A stretch of DNA of 34,307 nucleotides from an uncultured Pelagibacteraceae bacterium (GTDB lineage Bacteria > Pseudomonadota > Alphaproteobacteria > Pelagibacterales > Pelagibacteraceae). The translations under genes were made by a program, and so were the position numbers. The DNA lies in NCBI GenBank assembly GCA_902592985.1, contig CACJGR010000011.1:1-34307 (forward strand), written 5' to 3'. Below, in pieces: positions 8,554-16,758 of the stretch (position 1 is the stretch's first letter; each line of letters begins with the position of its first letter). Under the pieces are notes generated by a model that saw only the letters and a list, made by a program, of their open reading frames with translations, did not search any database and was not told where the DNA came from.

Positions 8554-9660
8554 TTATTTTGAATACAAATAAATCATATCTTTACCGGTAAATGTATTTA
8601 ATTTAGATTTCTTTTTATATTTAAAAGATAATTGATTCAACTGACTGGAAATATTTAATTTTGCACTCTTGCCTAATTTATTAGGACTTTTAAATAAATA
8701 AAATTGATCAAACAGCTTATACTTCAAAAAACTGCTTGTTAAAGTTTTGCCTCCTTCTACAAGTAAGCTTCTACATCCTAAATAGTAAATTTTGCTTAAA
8801 ACAAATTTTAAATCAAAAAAATTATTTTCATTGGTTGTTAATTTAACTAATTGAACACCAATTTTAATCAGTCGTCTAATTTTAACTTTTGGTGCTTTTT
8901 CATAAAATATTATTGTATTTTTTTTATTAGCACTCTGAAAAATGTATGAACTTTTTTTTATTGATAAATTTCTATCTAAAACAATTCTTTTTGGTGAAAA
9001 ATCAGATAACCCTCTAATTCTACAATTTAGCTTTGGGTTATCTATATTTAATGTTTTGTTTGAAATTAAAATTGAATCATTTTTATAACGTAGCAAATGA
9101 GAAACATCATTTGAATACTTATTAGTGATTTTTTTTCTTTTTTTTGAGTAAATATAATTATCCTTAGAGACTGCTAATTTTCCAGTAACAAAAGGCAATT
9201 TTTTTTTTTTATTGTACATGTAAGATTTGTAAATTTTTTTTGCATCTTTTTTTAAAAGTCCACATTTAACTTTAATTTTCTTTTCTTTAAAAATTTTAAA
9301 AGATTTTGATTTTGTTCTAGTATCTACATCTACAATTGGAAATAAAACTTCTTTAATTTTTGAATTAATAATTTTATTGGAACACGGAGGAGTTTTTCCA
9401 AAATGAGTGCAAGGTTCTAAGCTAACGTACATTTTTGAACCTTTTAAATTTTTTTTACAAGATTTTAATGCATTATATTCAGCATGTGGTCTTCCATTTA
9501 AGCCTGTTTGTCCACTAGAAATAACTTCATTATTTTTAACAATTACACAGCCGACAGATGGATTTTCACCTGTAAGCCCAACCATGTCGTTTGCCAAACT
9601 TAAGGCAACCTTCATATAACGTTTATCTTTATTGCTAAATTTACTTTTTTTTAAAGACAT
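8554..9660 (-). CDS. ribD: Bifunctional riboflavin deaminase/reductase
   Basis: The chosen ATG at 9660 gives 368 residues beginning [18 protein letters not shown] longer reading to 9723 would run deeper into nrdR and adds nothing like a RibD start. The N-terminal deaminase shows HAEYNAL and [12 protein letters not shown] (zinc ligands and catalytic Glu). The C-terminal part shows [18 protein letters not shown] and [14 protein letters not shown] of the reductase. The two domains deaminate and then reduce the pyrimidine made from GTP. The start overlaps the end of nrdR by 20 bases. Confidence 0.94.
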   Translation of the reverse strand: MSLKKSKFSNKDKRYMKVALSLANDMVGLTGENPSVGCVIVKNNEVISSGQTGLNGRPHAEYNALKSCKKNLKGSKMYVSLEPCTHFGKTPPCSNKIINSKIKEVLFPIVDVDTRTKSKSFKIFKEKKIKVKCGLLKKDAKKIYKSYMYNKKKKLPFVTGKLAVSKDNYIYSKKRKKITNKYSNDVSHLLRYKNDSILISNKTLNIDNPKLNCRIRGLSDFSPKRIVLDRNLSIKKSSYIFQSANKKNTIIFYEKAPKVKIRRLIKIGVQLVKLTTNENNFFDLKFVLSKIYYLGCRSLLVEGGKTLTSSFLKYKLFDQFYLFKSPNKLGKSAKLNISSQLNQLSFKYKKKSKLNTFTGKDMIYLYSK

Positions 9661-10099
9661 CAATCTTATCCACAAACTGAATGAAGTCTTTTTCTTCCCT
9701 GAAATTTCTATAAACAGACGCAAATCTTATGTAGCCTACAGGATCTAATTCTTTTAATCCTTCCATAACCATTGTTCCAATGGTATTGGATGAGATTTCA
9801 TTCTGACCTAATTCTTCCAATGATCTTGTAATTTTAGTAATAAATTTTTCGACAGTATCAGTATCTAAAGGTCTTTTTTTAAGAGCTATGTAAATTGATT
9901 TTGATAATTTTTCTCTTTCAAAAGGAGATTTTCTCCCATTTTTTTTAACTACCATTAGTTCTCTAAACTGAACTCTTTCAAATGTTGTAAAACGTTCGCC
10001 ACAAATGCACAATCTTCTTCTTCTTATTGTTGTACCATCTTCTGTTGGGCGAGAGTCAACTACTGAAGTTTCACCTTTTTTACAAATTGGACAAATCAT
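9641..10099 (-). CDS. nrdR: Ribonucleotide reductase regulator NrdR
   Basis: A 152-residue zinc-ribbon plus ATP-cone repressor that controls nrd genes in response to dATP/ATP. The N-terminus [18 protein letters not shown] and [17 protein letters not shown] are NrdR hallmarks, followed by the ATP-cone ([20 protein letters not shown]) and [15 protein letters not shown]. The second zinc knuckle is Cys31-Ile-Cys33, one residue shorter than the usual CxxC at 31 and 34. The codons TGC ATT TGT at 10009-10001 are unambiguous. It begins one base after the glyA stop codon. Confidence 0.95.
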   Translation of the reverse strand: MICPICKKGETSVVDSRPTEDGTTIRRRRLCICGERFTTFERVQFRELMVVKKNGRKSPFEREKLSKSIYIALKKRPLDTDTVEKFITKITRSLEELGQNEISSNTIGTMVMEGLKELDPVGYIRFASVYRNFREEKDFIQFVDKIDVFKKK

Positions 10100-10100
10100 T

Positions 10101-11411
10101 TTATCTCAAATTTTTATATATTGGAAATTTTGAACAAAGCTCTACAACTTCTTTTCTTACTTCATCTTCAATTTTCGAATTATCGCTTGGGTTAGAAGAT
10201 AAACCTTTTACAGTTTTAGTAATTAATTCTCCTACCTTTTGAAATTCTTTTAAACCAAACCCACGGGTTGTAGCAGCTTGTGAACCAAGTCTTATTCCAG
10301 AAGTAATCATCGGACTCTCAGAATCAAAAGGTATTCCATTTTTGTTACATGTAATGTTTGCTCTGCTCAAGCTTTCAGCTGTAACATTTCCTTTAACATT
10401 AAAAGGTCTTAAATCAACAAGCATCAAGTGTGTATCTGTTCCACCTGAATATATTTTAAAACCATTATTTTTTAATGTTTCGGCTAGAACTTTTGCATTA
10501 GATATAACTGATTTTATGTAATTCTTAAATTCTGGTTTTAAAGCTTCTTGAAAACCTGCTGCTTTAGCCGCAATGATATGCATTAATGGGCCACCTTGAT
10601 ATCCTGGGAATACTGCGGAATTTATTTTTTTATTTAATGTCTCGTCATTAGTTAAAATAATTCCTCCTCTTGCACTCCTAAAAACTTTATGCGTTGTTGA
10701 GGTTACTACATGAGCATGTTCACATGGATTAGGATAGCCCTTTCCTGCAACCAAGCCTGAAAAATGAGCCATATCAACCATAAGATATGCGCCTACTTTA
10801 TCAGAGATTTCTCTAAATTTTTTAAAATCTATTATCCTCGAATACGCGCTTCCACCAGCAATTATAAGTTTAGGTTTATGCTCTAAAGCAAGTTTTTCAA
10901 CTTTGTCATAATCAATAAGTTCTGAATCTTTGTCGACATCATAACCTATTGGATTAAACCATTTACCTGACATTGAAATTTTTAGTCCATGCGTTATGTG
11001 GCCACCAGAATTTAAACTCATTCCCATGAAAGTGTCACCTGGCTTAAGTAAAGCTAAAAATACTGCGCCATTTGCCTGAGCTCCAGAATGAGGTTGGGCA
11101 TTTGCATATTTACAATCAAATAATTTTTTTAATCTTTCAATTGCAAGAGTTTCTGCAACATCCACATGTTCACATCCGTTGTAATATCTTTTACCTGGAT
11201 AACCCTCTGCATATTTGTTAGTTAATACTGAACCTTGAGCTTCTAATACGGCCTGAGATACAATATTTTCTGAAGCTATAAGCTCTATATGTTCTTGTTG
11301 TCTATTTAACTCTTCTTTAATGGCTTTAAATAGTTCAGGATCAGTTTTTGACAAACTGTCCTCAAAAAAACCTTGATGCTGAGCGTTTATGTATTCGCTT
11401 TCACTAGACAT
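10101..11411 (-). CDS. glyA: Serine hydroxymethyltransferase
   Basis: A 436-residue PLP enzyme that interconverts serine + THF and glycine + 5,10-methylene-THF. The N-terminal part has the helix [13 protein letters not shown] and then [12 protein letters not shown]. The PLP lysine is K242 in [32 protein letters not shown] and [20 protein letters not shown] are also diagnostic. The start is two bases from the rpiB stop codon and the stop is one base from nrdR. The ribD-nrdR-glyA order is a common alphaproteobacterial one. No glycine riboswitch is visible upstream. Confidence 0.97.
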   Translation of the reverse strand: MSSESEYINAQHQGFFEDSLSKTDPELFKAIKEELNRQQEHIELIASENIVSQAVLEAQGSVLTNKYAEGYPGKRYYNGCEHVDVAETLAIERLKKLFDCKYANAQPHSGAQANGAVFLALLKPGDTFMGMSLNSGGHITHGLKISMSGKWFNPIGYDVDKDSELIDYDKVEKLALEHKPKLIIAGGSAYSRIIDFKKFREISDKVGAYLMVDMAHFSGLVAGKGYPNPCEHAHVVTSTTHKVFRSARGGIILTNDETLNKKINSAVFPGYQGGPLMHIIAAKAAGFQEALKPEFKNYIKSVISNAKVLAETLKNNGFKIYSGGTDTHLMLVDLRPFNVKGNVTAESLSRANITCNKNGIPFDSESPMITSGIRLGSQAATTRGFGLKEFQKVGELITKTVKGLSSNPSDNSKIEDEVRKEVVELCSKFPIYKNLR

Positions 11412-11413
11412 AA

Positions 11414-11842
11414 TTATATTTTTTTTACTCTTCTCAAGTGTCTTCCACCTTCAAATTTTGTATTTAAAAAAACTCTAATCAGATTGAATGCTTTATTTTT
11501 ATTAATCAATCTTGCGCCCAATGTAATGATATTTGCGTTATTATGCAATCGTGATAATTTGGTATTTTTCACACTGTAACATAATGCTGCTCTTATCTTT
11601 TTATTCTTATTTGCAGATATCGACATACCTGTTCCAGATCCACAGATCAATATACCGAAACTTCCATTACTCGATAATACTTTTTTTGATAATTTGCGTG
11701 CATAATCAGGATAATCAACAGATTTATCAGAACTAGGACCAAGATCTACAATTTTTTGCGTTTTAGAAAGTTTTTGAATAATACTTTTTTTTAAATTAAA
11801 TCCTGCATGATCAGATGAAATAAAAATTTTTTTCAAATTCAT
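11414..11842 (-). CDS. rpiB: Ribose-5-phosphate isomerase B
   Basis: A 142-residue RpiB/LacAB sugar isomerase. The start [20 protein letters not shown] has the SDHAG phosphate-binding motif. [11 protein letters not shown] and [16 protein letters not shown] carry the active-site Cys67. [19 protein letters not shown] supplies the family His, and LGARLI is the C-terminal signature. It interconverts ribose 5-phosphate and ribulose 5-phosphate, the latter being the RibB substrate of the downstream riboflavin operon. It heads the rpiB-glyA-nrdR-rib run of closely spaced genes. Confidence 0.95.
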   Translation of the reverse strand: MNLKKIFISSDHAGFNLKKSIIQKLSKTQKIVDLGPSSDKSVDYPDYARKLSKKVLSSNGSFGILICGSGTGMSISANKNKKIRAALCYSVKNTKLSRLHNNANIITLGARLINKNKAFNLIRVFLNTKFEGGRHLRRVKKI

Positions 11843-11847
11843 TTATC

Positions 11848-11853
11848 ATTATA
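11848..11853 (-). promoter_or_regulatory. Candidate -10 element of the rpiB operon
   Basis: On the minus strand TATAAT lies five bases upstream of the rpiB ATG (11842), a perfect -10 consensus. The expected transcription start would fall at or next to the ATG, so the mRNA would be nearly leaderless. No good -35 is seen; the best candidate, TTAAAC with a 16-base spacer, is weak. The 44-base gap also contains a short CAATT/AATTG inverted repeat (11857-11869). The call rests on sequence alone. Confidence 0.45.
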
Positions 11854-11886
11854 ACATCAATTTTTAATTGTTTAATAGATCTTAAA

Positions 11887-12477
11887 TTAATTAAACTTAT
11901 AATCTAATATACAAGCAACTAAATGAACTCTGTTTTCTTCTCCACCATTAAAAGCATTATGATACTTTAAGTTGTTTGTTACCCAGACAGAACCATCAGC
12001 TGGCATATGATGAGCCGTTTTATCAATTACCATTATAGCGCCTGGATTTGTATAAATTGGAATATGAAGTCTTGGTTCAGGGTCTCTGTGCCAGCTAAGA
12101 GTGGATCTAGGTTCTTTTAAAAGCAATCTTACTCTTCCCAATTTATATTTTTTTTTAAGCACATCATACACTTCTTTAAAATAGGTATTTTTAAAATCTT
12201 TAACAAATTCAGTATATTTAGTTTCGTCAATTTGAATATCTCTTGAAACTTCTTTTCCTGAAGAATCTGGTTTAGTCCAATAAACTCCTCGAGTATTATT
12301 TCCTTTTATAGAATCAGGTTCTCCAGGTATTTGATTCAAAGATATACTTGCAAAATGAGGTATTCCAAGGCTTGTATCAAATCCTTTTACTTTCAAAACC
12401 TGATCACAAGCTTTTTTGAGTTTGTTAATATCAAAAGCTAAGTCTTGCTTGTGAAAATCATTAAACTGTAGCGACAT
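11887..12477 (-). CDS. Aspartyl/asparaginyl beta-hydroxylase-like 2-oxoglutarate oxygenase
   Basis: A 196-residue protein with a double-stranded beta-helix iron(II) site: His130-x-Asp132 in STLSWHRDPEPRLHIPI, and His173 plus Arg183 in YHNAFNGGEENRVHLV. This is the Asp/Asn beta-hydroxylase pattern: the iron ligands are the HxD pair and a distal His, and the Arg binds 2-oxoglutarate. There is no signal peptide or membrane segment, so it is probably cytoplasmic. The substrate is unknown. It diverges from hemB across a 74-base AT-rich gap and its stop lies 44 bases before rpiB. A second possibility is a free amino-acid or peptide hydroxylase within the same fold. Confidence 0.75.
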   Translation of the reverse strand: MSLQFNDFHKQDLAFDINKLKKACDQVLKVKGFDTSLGIPHFASISLNQIPGEPDSIKGNNTRGVYWTKPDSSGKEVSRDIQIDETKYTEFVKDFKNTYFKEVYDVLKKKYKLGRVRLLLKEPRSTLSWHRDPEPRLHIPIYTNPGAIMVIDKTAHHMPADGSVWVTNNLKYHNAFNGGEENRVHLVACILDYKFN

Positions 12478-12551
12478 TATGAATTTATTAATAACCTATA
12501 GACTATTATATTATATATAACTATTGTCGCATATATAAAATTTAGTTGAGA
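12478..12551. promoter_or_regulatory. Divergent promoter region, oxygenase gene and hemB
   Basis: This 74-base AT-rich gap separates divergent genes, so it must hold promoters for both. On the plus strand TATATAAAA at about 12531-12539 is the best -10-like tract for hemB. On the minus strand the run of TATA and TAATA bases around 12506-12520 could serve the oxygenase gene. The Fur-like palindrome overlaps its hemB end. No convincing -35 could be fixed. Confidence 0.5.
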
Positions 12552-12561
12552 ATGATTATCA
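12547..12561. promoter_or_regulatory. Fur-box-like palindrome on the hemB start codon
   Basis: TGAGAATGATTATCA matches the 7-1-7 Fur consensus TGATAATNATTATCA at 13 of the 14 specified bases (mismatch at base four). It is centred on the ATG of hemB, a position where bound repressor would block transcription or initiation. hemB (heme synthesis) is a plausible iron-regulated target, but Fur-family regulation here is inferred only. Confidence 0.4.
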
Positions 12562-13544
12562 CTGGAAAATATCCAAATTTAAGACTTAGAAGAAATAGAA
12601 AAGCTGATTGGTCAAGAAGATTAACTCAAGAAAGTAGCTTATCGTCTAACGATTTAATTCTTCCCATATTTATTGTTGATGGCAAAAAAAAGAAACAAAA
12701 AATAAAAAACATGCCAGAAGTTTATAGATACAGCATTGATAATATACCGTTGATTCTTGACAAAGCCTTAAATTATAAAATCCCAATGGTAGCAATTTTT
12801 CCATACACTAATCCAAAACTAAAAAATAATTCTGGTTCTGAAGCATTAAATGAAAATAATTTAGTATGTAGAGCTATTAGATACATTAAAAAAAAATATA
12901 AAAATAAAATTGGTATAATGTGTGATGTGGCTCTCGATCCTTATACATCTCATGGTCATGATGGTTTAATAAAAAAAAATGAAATTTTAAATGATGAAAC
13001 AGTTGAGGTACTAGTAAAACAATCTTTACTTCAAGCTGAAATGGGATGTGATGTAATAGCACCATCAGATATGATGGATGGAAGAATTGGTAAAATTAGA
13101 AAAGCTTTAGACAAAAAAAATTATAAAAATGTACAAATTTTGTCTTATGCTGTTAAATATGCATCAAGTTTTTATGGACCTTTTAGAGAAGCTGTTGGTT
13201 CAAAAGGCATGCTTAAAGGTGATAAAAAAACTTATCAAATGGATTACAGAAACGGCATAGAAGCCTTAAGAGAGGTTTCCTTGGATATTAAAGAAGGTGC
13301 AGATATGGTAATGGTTAAACCAGGTCTACCTTATCTAGATATAATTAAAATGGTTAAAGAAAATTTTAAGATTCCTGTATTTGCCTATCAGGTTTCTGGG
13401 GAATACAGTTTATTAATGAATGGTATTAAAAAAGGAATAATTAACGAAAACTGTGTAATTGAGTCTTTAACTGCATTTAAAAGAGCTGGCGCAAACGCTA
13501 TAGTAACTTATTACGCTGATAAAGTTGCAAAATTAATAAAATAA
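12552..13544 (+). CDS. hemB: Delta-aminolevulinic acid dehydratase (porphobilinogen synthase)
   Basis: 330 residues from ATG 12552, preferred over the in-frame TTG at 12546 because the latter adds only Met-Arg. It condenses two 5-aminolevulinate molecules to porphobilinogen. Schiff-base Lys202 is in LSYAVKYASSFYGPFREAV and Lys256 in DMVMVKPGLPYLD. The metal loop reads CDVALDPYTSHGHDG, with Ala127, Asp129 and Asp137 where zinc enzymes have cysteines. It therefore belongs to the Asp-rich, magnesium/potassium type seen in alphaproteobacteria. It converges on recO with a shared hairpin between the stop codons. Confidence 0.96.
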   Translation: MIITGKYPNLRLRRNRKADWSRRLTQESSLSSNDLILPIFIVDGKKKKQKIKNMPEVYRYSIDNIPLILDKALNYKIPMVAIFPYTNPKLKNNSGSEALNENNLVCRAIRYIKKKYKNKIGIMCDVALDPYTSHGHDGLIKKNEILNDETVEVLVKQSLLQAEMGCDVIAPSDMMDGRIGKIRKALDKKNYKNVQILSYAVKYASSFYGPFREAVGSKGMLKGDKKTYQMDYRNGIEALREVSLDIKEGADMVMVKPGLPYLDIIKMVKENFKIPVFAYQVSGEYSLLMNGIKKGIINENCVIESLTAFKRAGANAIVTYYADKVAKLIK

Positions 13545-13567
13545 CAAATTCAATTTATTTGTTATTT
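13539..13567. terminator. Putative bidirectional terminator between hemB and recO
   Basis: The arms AAATAACAAAT (13539-13549) and ATTTGTTATTT (13557-13567) are perfect 11-base complements around a seven-base loop. They sit between the convergent stop codons of hemB (13542-13544) and recO (13570-13572). The hairpin overlaps the hemB stop codon. It is AT-rich, and neither side has a long U-run beyond the arms, so terminator strength is uncertain. Confidence 0.45.
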
Positions 13568-13569
13568 GG

Positions 13570-14250
13570 TCACTTTAATATCTTAATGAAATCTAATCTT
13601 GGACTTGGGTAGTTAAGATTGTTTGGTTTTAATATATTTTTTTCTAGGTAATCACCAACAAGCTTCAAGCCATTTAATAAATTGTTATCATCTAATTCAT
13701 CGTTAGTAAGATCTACTAAAAAATTTGGAACAATTTTTTTTTCAGTACTAGATTTAACATAGTAAGTAGTTTTATTATTTACAATTTCCATATTAACTAT
13801 ATTACTTAACTCAAGATCATATCCAACTAATTTTAATAATTTAAGCTCCCAAAGAATATATTCTTTAATCCAATTTTTATTTTTTAAAATTACAAAAAAA
13901 TCATTTATTAATTTAAAAATTTTTGAATTTTCTTGAGATTCGACAGTTAATAATTTTATTAAATTCATTGCCGAAGATAGGCACATAAGTTTTTTCTTAT
14001 TATCAAAGTATAAGGGAGATAGGGCCTTTAAAATCTCTACTTTAAAGTAACCAATCCTCCCCTCATTTCTAAATATATAATTAATGTGAAGCATGTTTCC
14101 AGTTTGTAAATAATTTTTAATTTTTTTTGAAGTTGCGCCAAAAATAATTCCAGAACATTTACCGTGATTTTCGGTAAAAATTTCTGCTATAATAGAATTT
14201 TCATTATATTTGTTTTTTGATAAAAGAAAACCTGAGTCACTCCAATTCAT
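13570..14250 (-). CDS. recO: DNA repair protein RecO
   Basis: A 226-residue protein beginning with a RecO-like OB-fold: MNWSDSGFLLSKNKYNENS, then AEIFTENHGKCSGIIFGA. The helical part has an ILWELKLLKLVGYDLELS segment that is typical of RecO, but the zinc-finger cysteines of some family members are missing. RecO anneals ssDNA and helps RecA load in the RecFOR pathway. The start overlaps the rnc stop codon by one base (TAATG). In many alphaproteobacteria era separates rnc and recO, and here it does not. Confidence 0.9.
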   Translation of the reverse strand: MNWSDSGFLLSKNKYNENSIIAEIFTENHGKCSGIIFGATSKKIKNYLQTGNMLHINYIFRNEGRIGYFKVEILKALSPLYFDNKKKLMCLSSAMNLIKLLTVESQENSKIFKLINDFFVILKNKNWIKEYILWELKLLKLVGYDLELSNIVNMEIVNNKTTYYVKSSTEKKIVPNFLVDLTNDELDDNNLLNGLKLVGDYLEKNILKPNNLNYPSPRLDFIKILK

Positions 14251-14915
14251 TACTTGCCTAAATTATTTAATAATAATGTTGCTGCTTTTTGTTGTGCGTC
14301 TTTTTTTGAGCTACCAGTAGCATAAATCATTTTTGAATTTTGTAATCTGACACCTACTTTAAATATTGGCTTATGCCTGGGTCCTGTACTATCCAATAAT
14401 TTGTAAATTGGCAAGATTTTAAATTTTTTTAATGAATATTCTTGAAGCTTGGTTTTAGAATCAACAAAAGTAACTACACTTGAATTTATGTGAATTTTCC
14501 AAGTTTTTAAAATAAAATTTTCAATAACATCAAAGCCTTGATCTAAATAAATTGCACCTATCAAAGCTTCACAACAATCAGAAATTATTTTATTTTCAAT
14601 TTTTGTTACTTTTTTTTTACTATTGCCCAATATTATAAATTTTTCTAAACTTAATGATTGAGCAACATCAAAACATTTCTTTTTATTTACTAATGAAGCC
14701 AACTTTTTATCTAAAATACCTACTTTTTCATCGGGATATATTTCTAAAAGTTTTTTAGAAATAACCAGTCCTAAAACTCTATCGCCTAAAAATTCAAGTT
14801 TTTCATTGTTATTGAGAGTATCATAACTTTTGTGAGTTAGACTTTGAATAAGAAGTTTAATATTTTTAAATTTAATATCAATTTTTTTTTCTAATTTAAT
14901 TAAATTTAAATCCAT
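14250..14915 (-). CDS. rnc: Ribonuclease III
   Basis: A 221-residue protein with the RNase III catalytic signature NEKLEFLGDRVLGLVISKKL (residues about 37-56), the second metal-site segment IISDCCEALIGAIYLDQG and a C-terminal double-stranded RNA-binding domain: DSKTKLQEYSLKKF, then GSSKKDAQQKAATLLLN. It cuts dsRNA in rRNA and mRNA processing. TAATG overlaps link it to lepB upstream and recO downstream. Confidence 0.95.
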   Translation of the reverse strand: MDLNLIKLEKKIDIKFKNIKLLIQSLTHKSYDTLNNNEKLEFLGDRVLGLVISKKLLEIYPDEKVGILDKKLASLVNKKKCFDVAQSLSLEKFIILGNSKKKVTKIENKIISDCCEALIGAIYLDQGFDVIENFILKTWKIHINSSVVTFVDSKTKLQEYSLKKFKILPIYKLLDSTGPRHKPIFKVGVRLQNSKMIYATGSSKKDAQQKAATLLLNNLGK

Positions 14916-15652
14916 TAATTAATTTTTTTAAAGAATCTATTTATGCGTAAGTTATCAGACCATCTCCAAAATTTAAAGACACTACCAAAACGATAATCAG
15001 ATGAAAAAAAAATAAATTGTGCTTTGCCTATTAAATTATTCTCATGAACATAACCAACGCTTGATAAAAATCTACTGTCTTTAGAGCAGTCTCTATTATC
15101 TCCTAAAAAAAAATAATGTTTTGGTGGAACTATAAATTCATCAGAATTTTGAAAAGTATAGGTTTTTCTATAAACAGAATTATATTTTTTTCCATTAGGT
15201 AGTTTTTCTTCAAATGTATTAACTGGAATTGTATTTTTTCCACAAAAAATAGTATCTACTGTTGAAATTCTTGTTTTTAAAACTTGATTATCATTAATAT
15301 GTAAATCACCATCTATAAATTTAATTTTGTCACCTGGCAAACCTATTAATCTTTTAATATAATCAGTTCTGTTGTCAGTTGGTGTTTTAAAGACTATTAC
15401 ATCACCTCTTTTAGGAACTTTTGACAAAATTCTATCTTTAAATATTGGTGGGCTAAAAGGAAAAGAGTGCTTACTATAACCATAAGAATATTTAGATACA
15501 AATAATCTATCTCCAATTAATAAATTAGGTTCCATCGATGATGATGGTATATAAAAAGGTTGAATAATAATCGATCTAATTAATAAAGCGATAATTAAAG
15601 CATAAAAAATAGTTTTAAAGTTTTCAATAAAAAAATTTTTATTTATTTTCAT
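14915..15652 (-). CDS. lepB: Signal peptidase I
   Basis: A 245-residue membrane protease that cleaves Sec and Tat signal peptides. A transmembrane helix lies at about 14-30 (TIFYALIIALLIRSIII). The catalytic Ser39 is in YIPSSSMEPNLLIGD and the general-base Lys100 is in TDYIKRLIGLPGDKI. A third conserved block, HYFFLGDNRDCSKDSR, follows. Length is usual. It overlaps acpS and rnc by one base each (TAATG). Confidence 0.96.
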   Translation of the reverse strand: MKINKNFFIENFKTIFYALIIALLIRSIIIQPFYIPSSSMEPNLLIGDRLFVSKYSYGYSKHSFPFSPPIFKDRILSKVPKRGDVIVFKTPTDNRTDYIKRLIGLPGDKIKFIDGDLHINDNQVLKTRISTVDTIFCGKNTIPVNTFEEKLPNGKKYNSVYRKTYTFQNSDEFIVPPKHYFFLGDNRDCSKDSRFLSSVGYVHENNLIGKAQFIFFSSDYRFGSVFKFWRWSDNLRINRFFKKIN

Positions 15653-16035
15653 TATTTTTGAAATATTACAAAGGCTATAGAATATTTTTTTTCATCGGAT
15701 ATTGATAGAAAGAAATTAAAACTGTTTATCTTAAATCTTTTCTTAATCATATTTTTAATTTTTTTAGTAATAAAAAATGAGGGTTTTCCTAATTTATCGT
15801 TAATTACAGATATATCTTTAAAATTAAATCCATTTCTAAAACCAATACCAAGTGATTTAACAAAAGCTTCTTTTGCTGCAAATCTTTTAGCAAAATAGCT
15901 TGGTTTATTTTTTATTTTTTTTGAAATTAATATTTCTTTATGGGTAAATACTCGTTTTAAAAATGAATTTTTAATTATAGATTTTTTAATTCTTGAGTTT
16001 TCAACGATATCAACCCCAGCACCAATAATTTTCAT
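15652..16035 (-). CDS. acpS: Holo-[acyl-carrier-protein] synthase
   Basis: A 127-residue 4'-phosphopantetheinyl transferase that loads ACP. The N-terminus GAGVDIVENSRI carries the magnesium-site Asp, and FAKRFAAKEAFVKSLGIG is the second metal-binding block, with the Glu of AAKEA. FTHKEI resembles the FTxxE(I/L) motif. Its start lies three bases from the pdxJ stop codon and its stop overlaps lepB by one base. The acpS-pdxJ pair is a standard gene order. Confidence 0.95.
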   Translation of the reverse strand: MKIIGAGVDIVENSRIKKSIIKNSFLKRVFTHKEILISKKIKNKPSYFAKRFAAKEAFVKSLGIGFRNGFNFKDISVINDKLGKPSFFITKKIKNMIKKRFKINSFNFFLSISDEKKYSIAFVIFQK

Positions 16036-16038
16036 AAA

Positions 16039-16758
16039 TTAATTGTTAGATATTCTTTTAATTTTTTTAATTACATTTTTAAACCCACTAAAAATAGATT
16101 CACCAATGATAAAATGTCCTATATTAAATTCTTTTATTTCATTAATTTTACTAAGAATTTTAGTTGTTTTATAATCCATGCCATGTCCGGCATGTATTTC
16201 AAGTCCTATAGAGTTTCCAAATTTTGCACAATTTTTAATTTTTATAAACTCATTAGAAAAATCTTTTTGGAATTTAATTAAATTAGATAACTTTCCAGTA
16301 TGAAGTTCTATACAATCGGATTTTAGATCTTTAGAAAGTTTTACATTTTTAATGGTTGGGTTTATAAACAAGCTAGTTCTAATTTTAAATTTTTTAAGTT
16401 TTGATAAAATTTTTTTAATTTTACTTCTATTTTTTTTTAAATTAAGACCGCCTTCTGTTGTTATTTCTTTTCTTTTTTCTGGAACAATACAGACATAGTT
16501 AGGTTTATTTTTTAAAGCAATTTTAAGAATTTTCATATTTGCAGCTATTTCTAAATTAAGTGGTATTTTTTTATTTTTACAAATTTTAATTAAATCTTGA
16601 TCTTGAATATGTCTTCGATCTTCTCTTAAGTGTATTGTAACTAAATCTGCACCAAATTTAATTGCAAGTTTGGCGGCTAACAAAGGGTCGGGATGATAAC
16701 CTCCTCTAGCATTTCTTAGAGTAGCAACATGATCAATATTGACACCTAATCTTTTCAT
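16039..16758 (-). CDS. pdxJ: Pyridoxine 5'-phosphate synthase
   Basis: A 239-residue TIM-barrel enzyme that joins 1-deoxyxylulose 5-phosphate with 3-amino-2-oxopropyl phosphate. Its start MKRLGVNIDHVATLRNARGG and LREDRRHIQDQDL are PdxJ signatures. IPLNLEIAA, ELHTGKL and GLEIHAGHGMDYKTT add the conserved barrel residues. PLP made here is the cofactor of GlyA, encoded elsewhere in this window. It overlaps pyrE by four bases. Confidence 0.96.
   Translation of the reverse strand: MKRLGVNIDHVATLRNARGGYHPDPLLAAKLAIKFGADLVTIHLREDRRHIQDQDLIKICKNKKIPLNLEIAANMKILKIALKNKPNYVCIVPEKRKEITTEGGLNLKKNRSKIKKILSKLKKFKIRTSLFINPTIKNVKLSKDLKSDCIELHTGKLSNLIKFQKDFSNEFIKIKNCAKFGNSIGLEIHAGHGMDYKTTKILSKINEIKEFNIGHFIIGESIFSGFKNVIKKIKRISNN

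Noticed and set aside
11843..11886. FMN or glycine riboswitch for the rib-glyA operon
   Set aside because: The gap is only 44 bases and lacks conserved riboswitch elements. The gaps before ribD, ribE and soxB were also too short.
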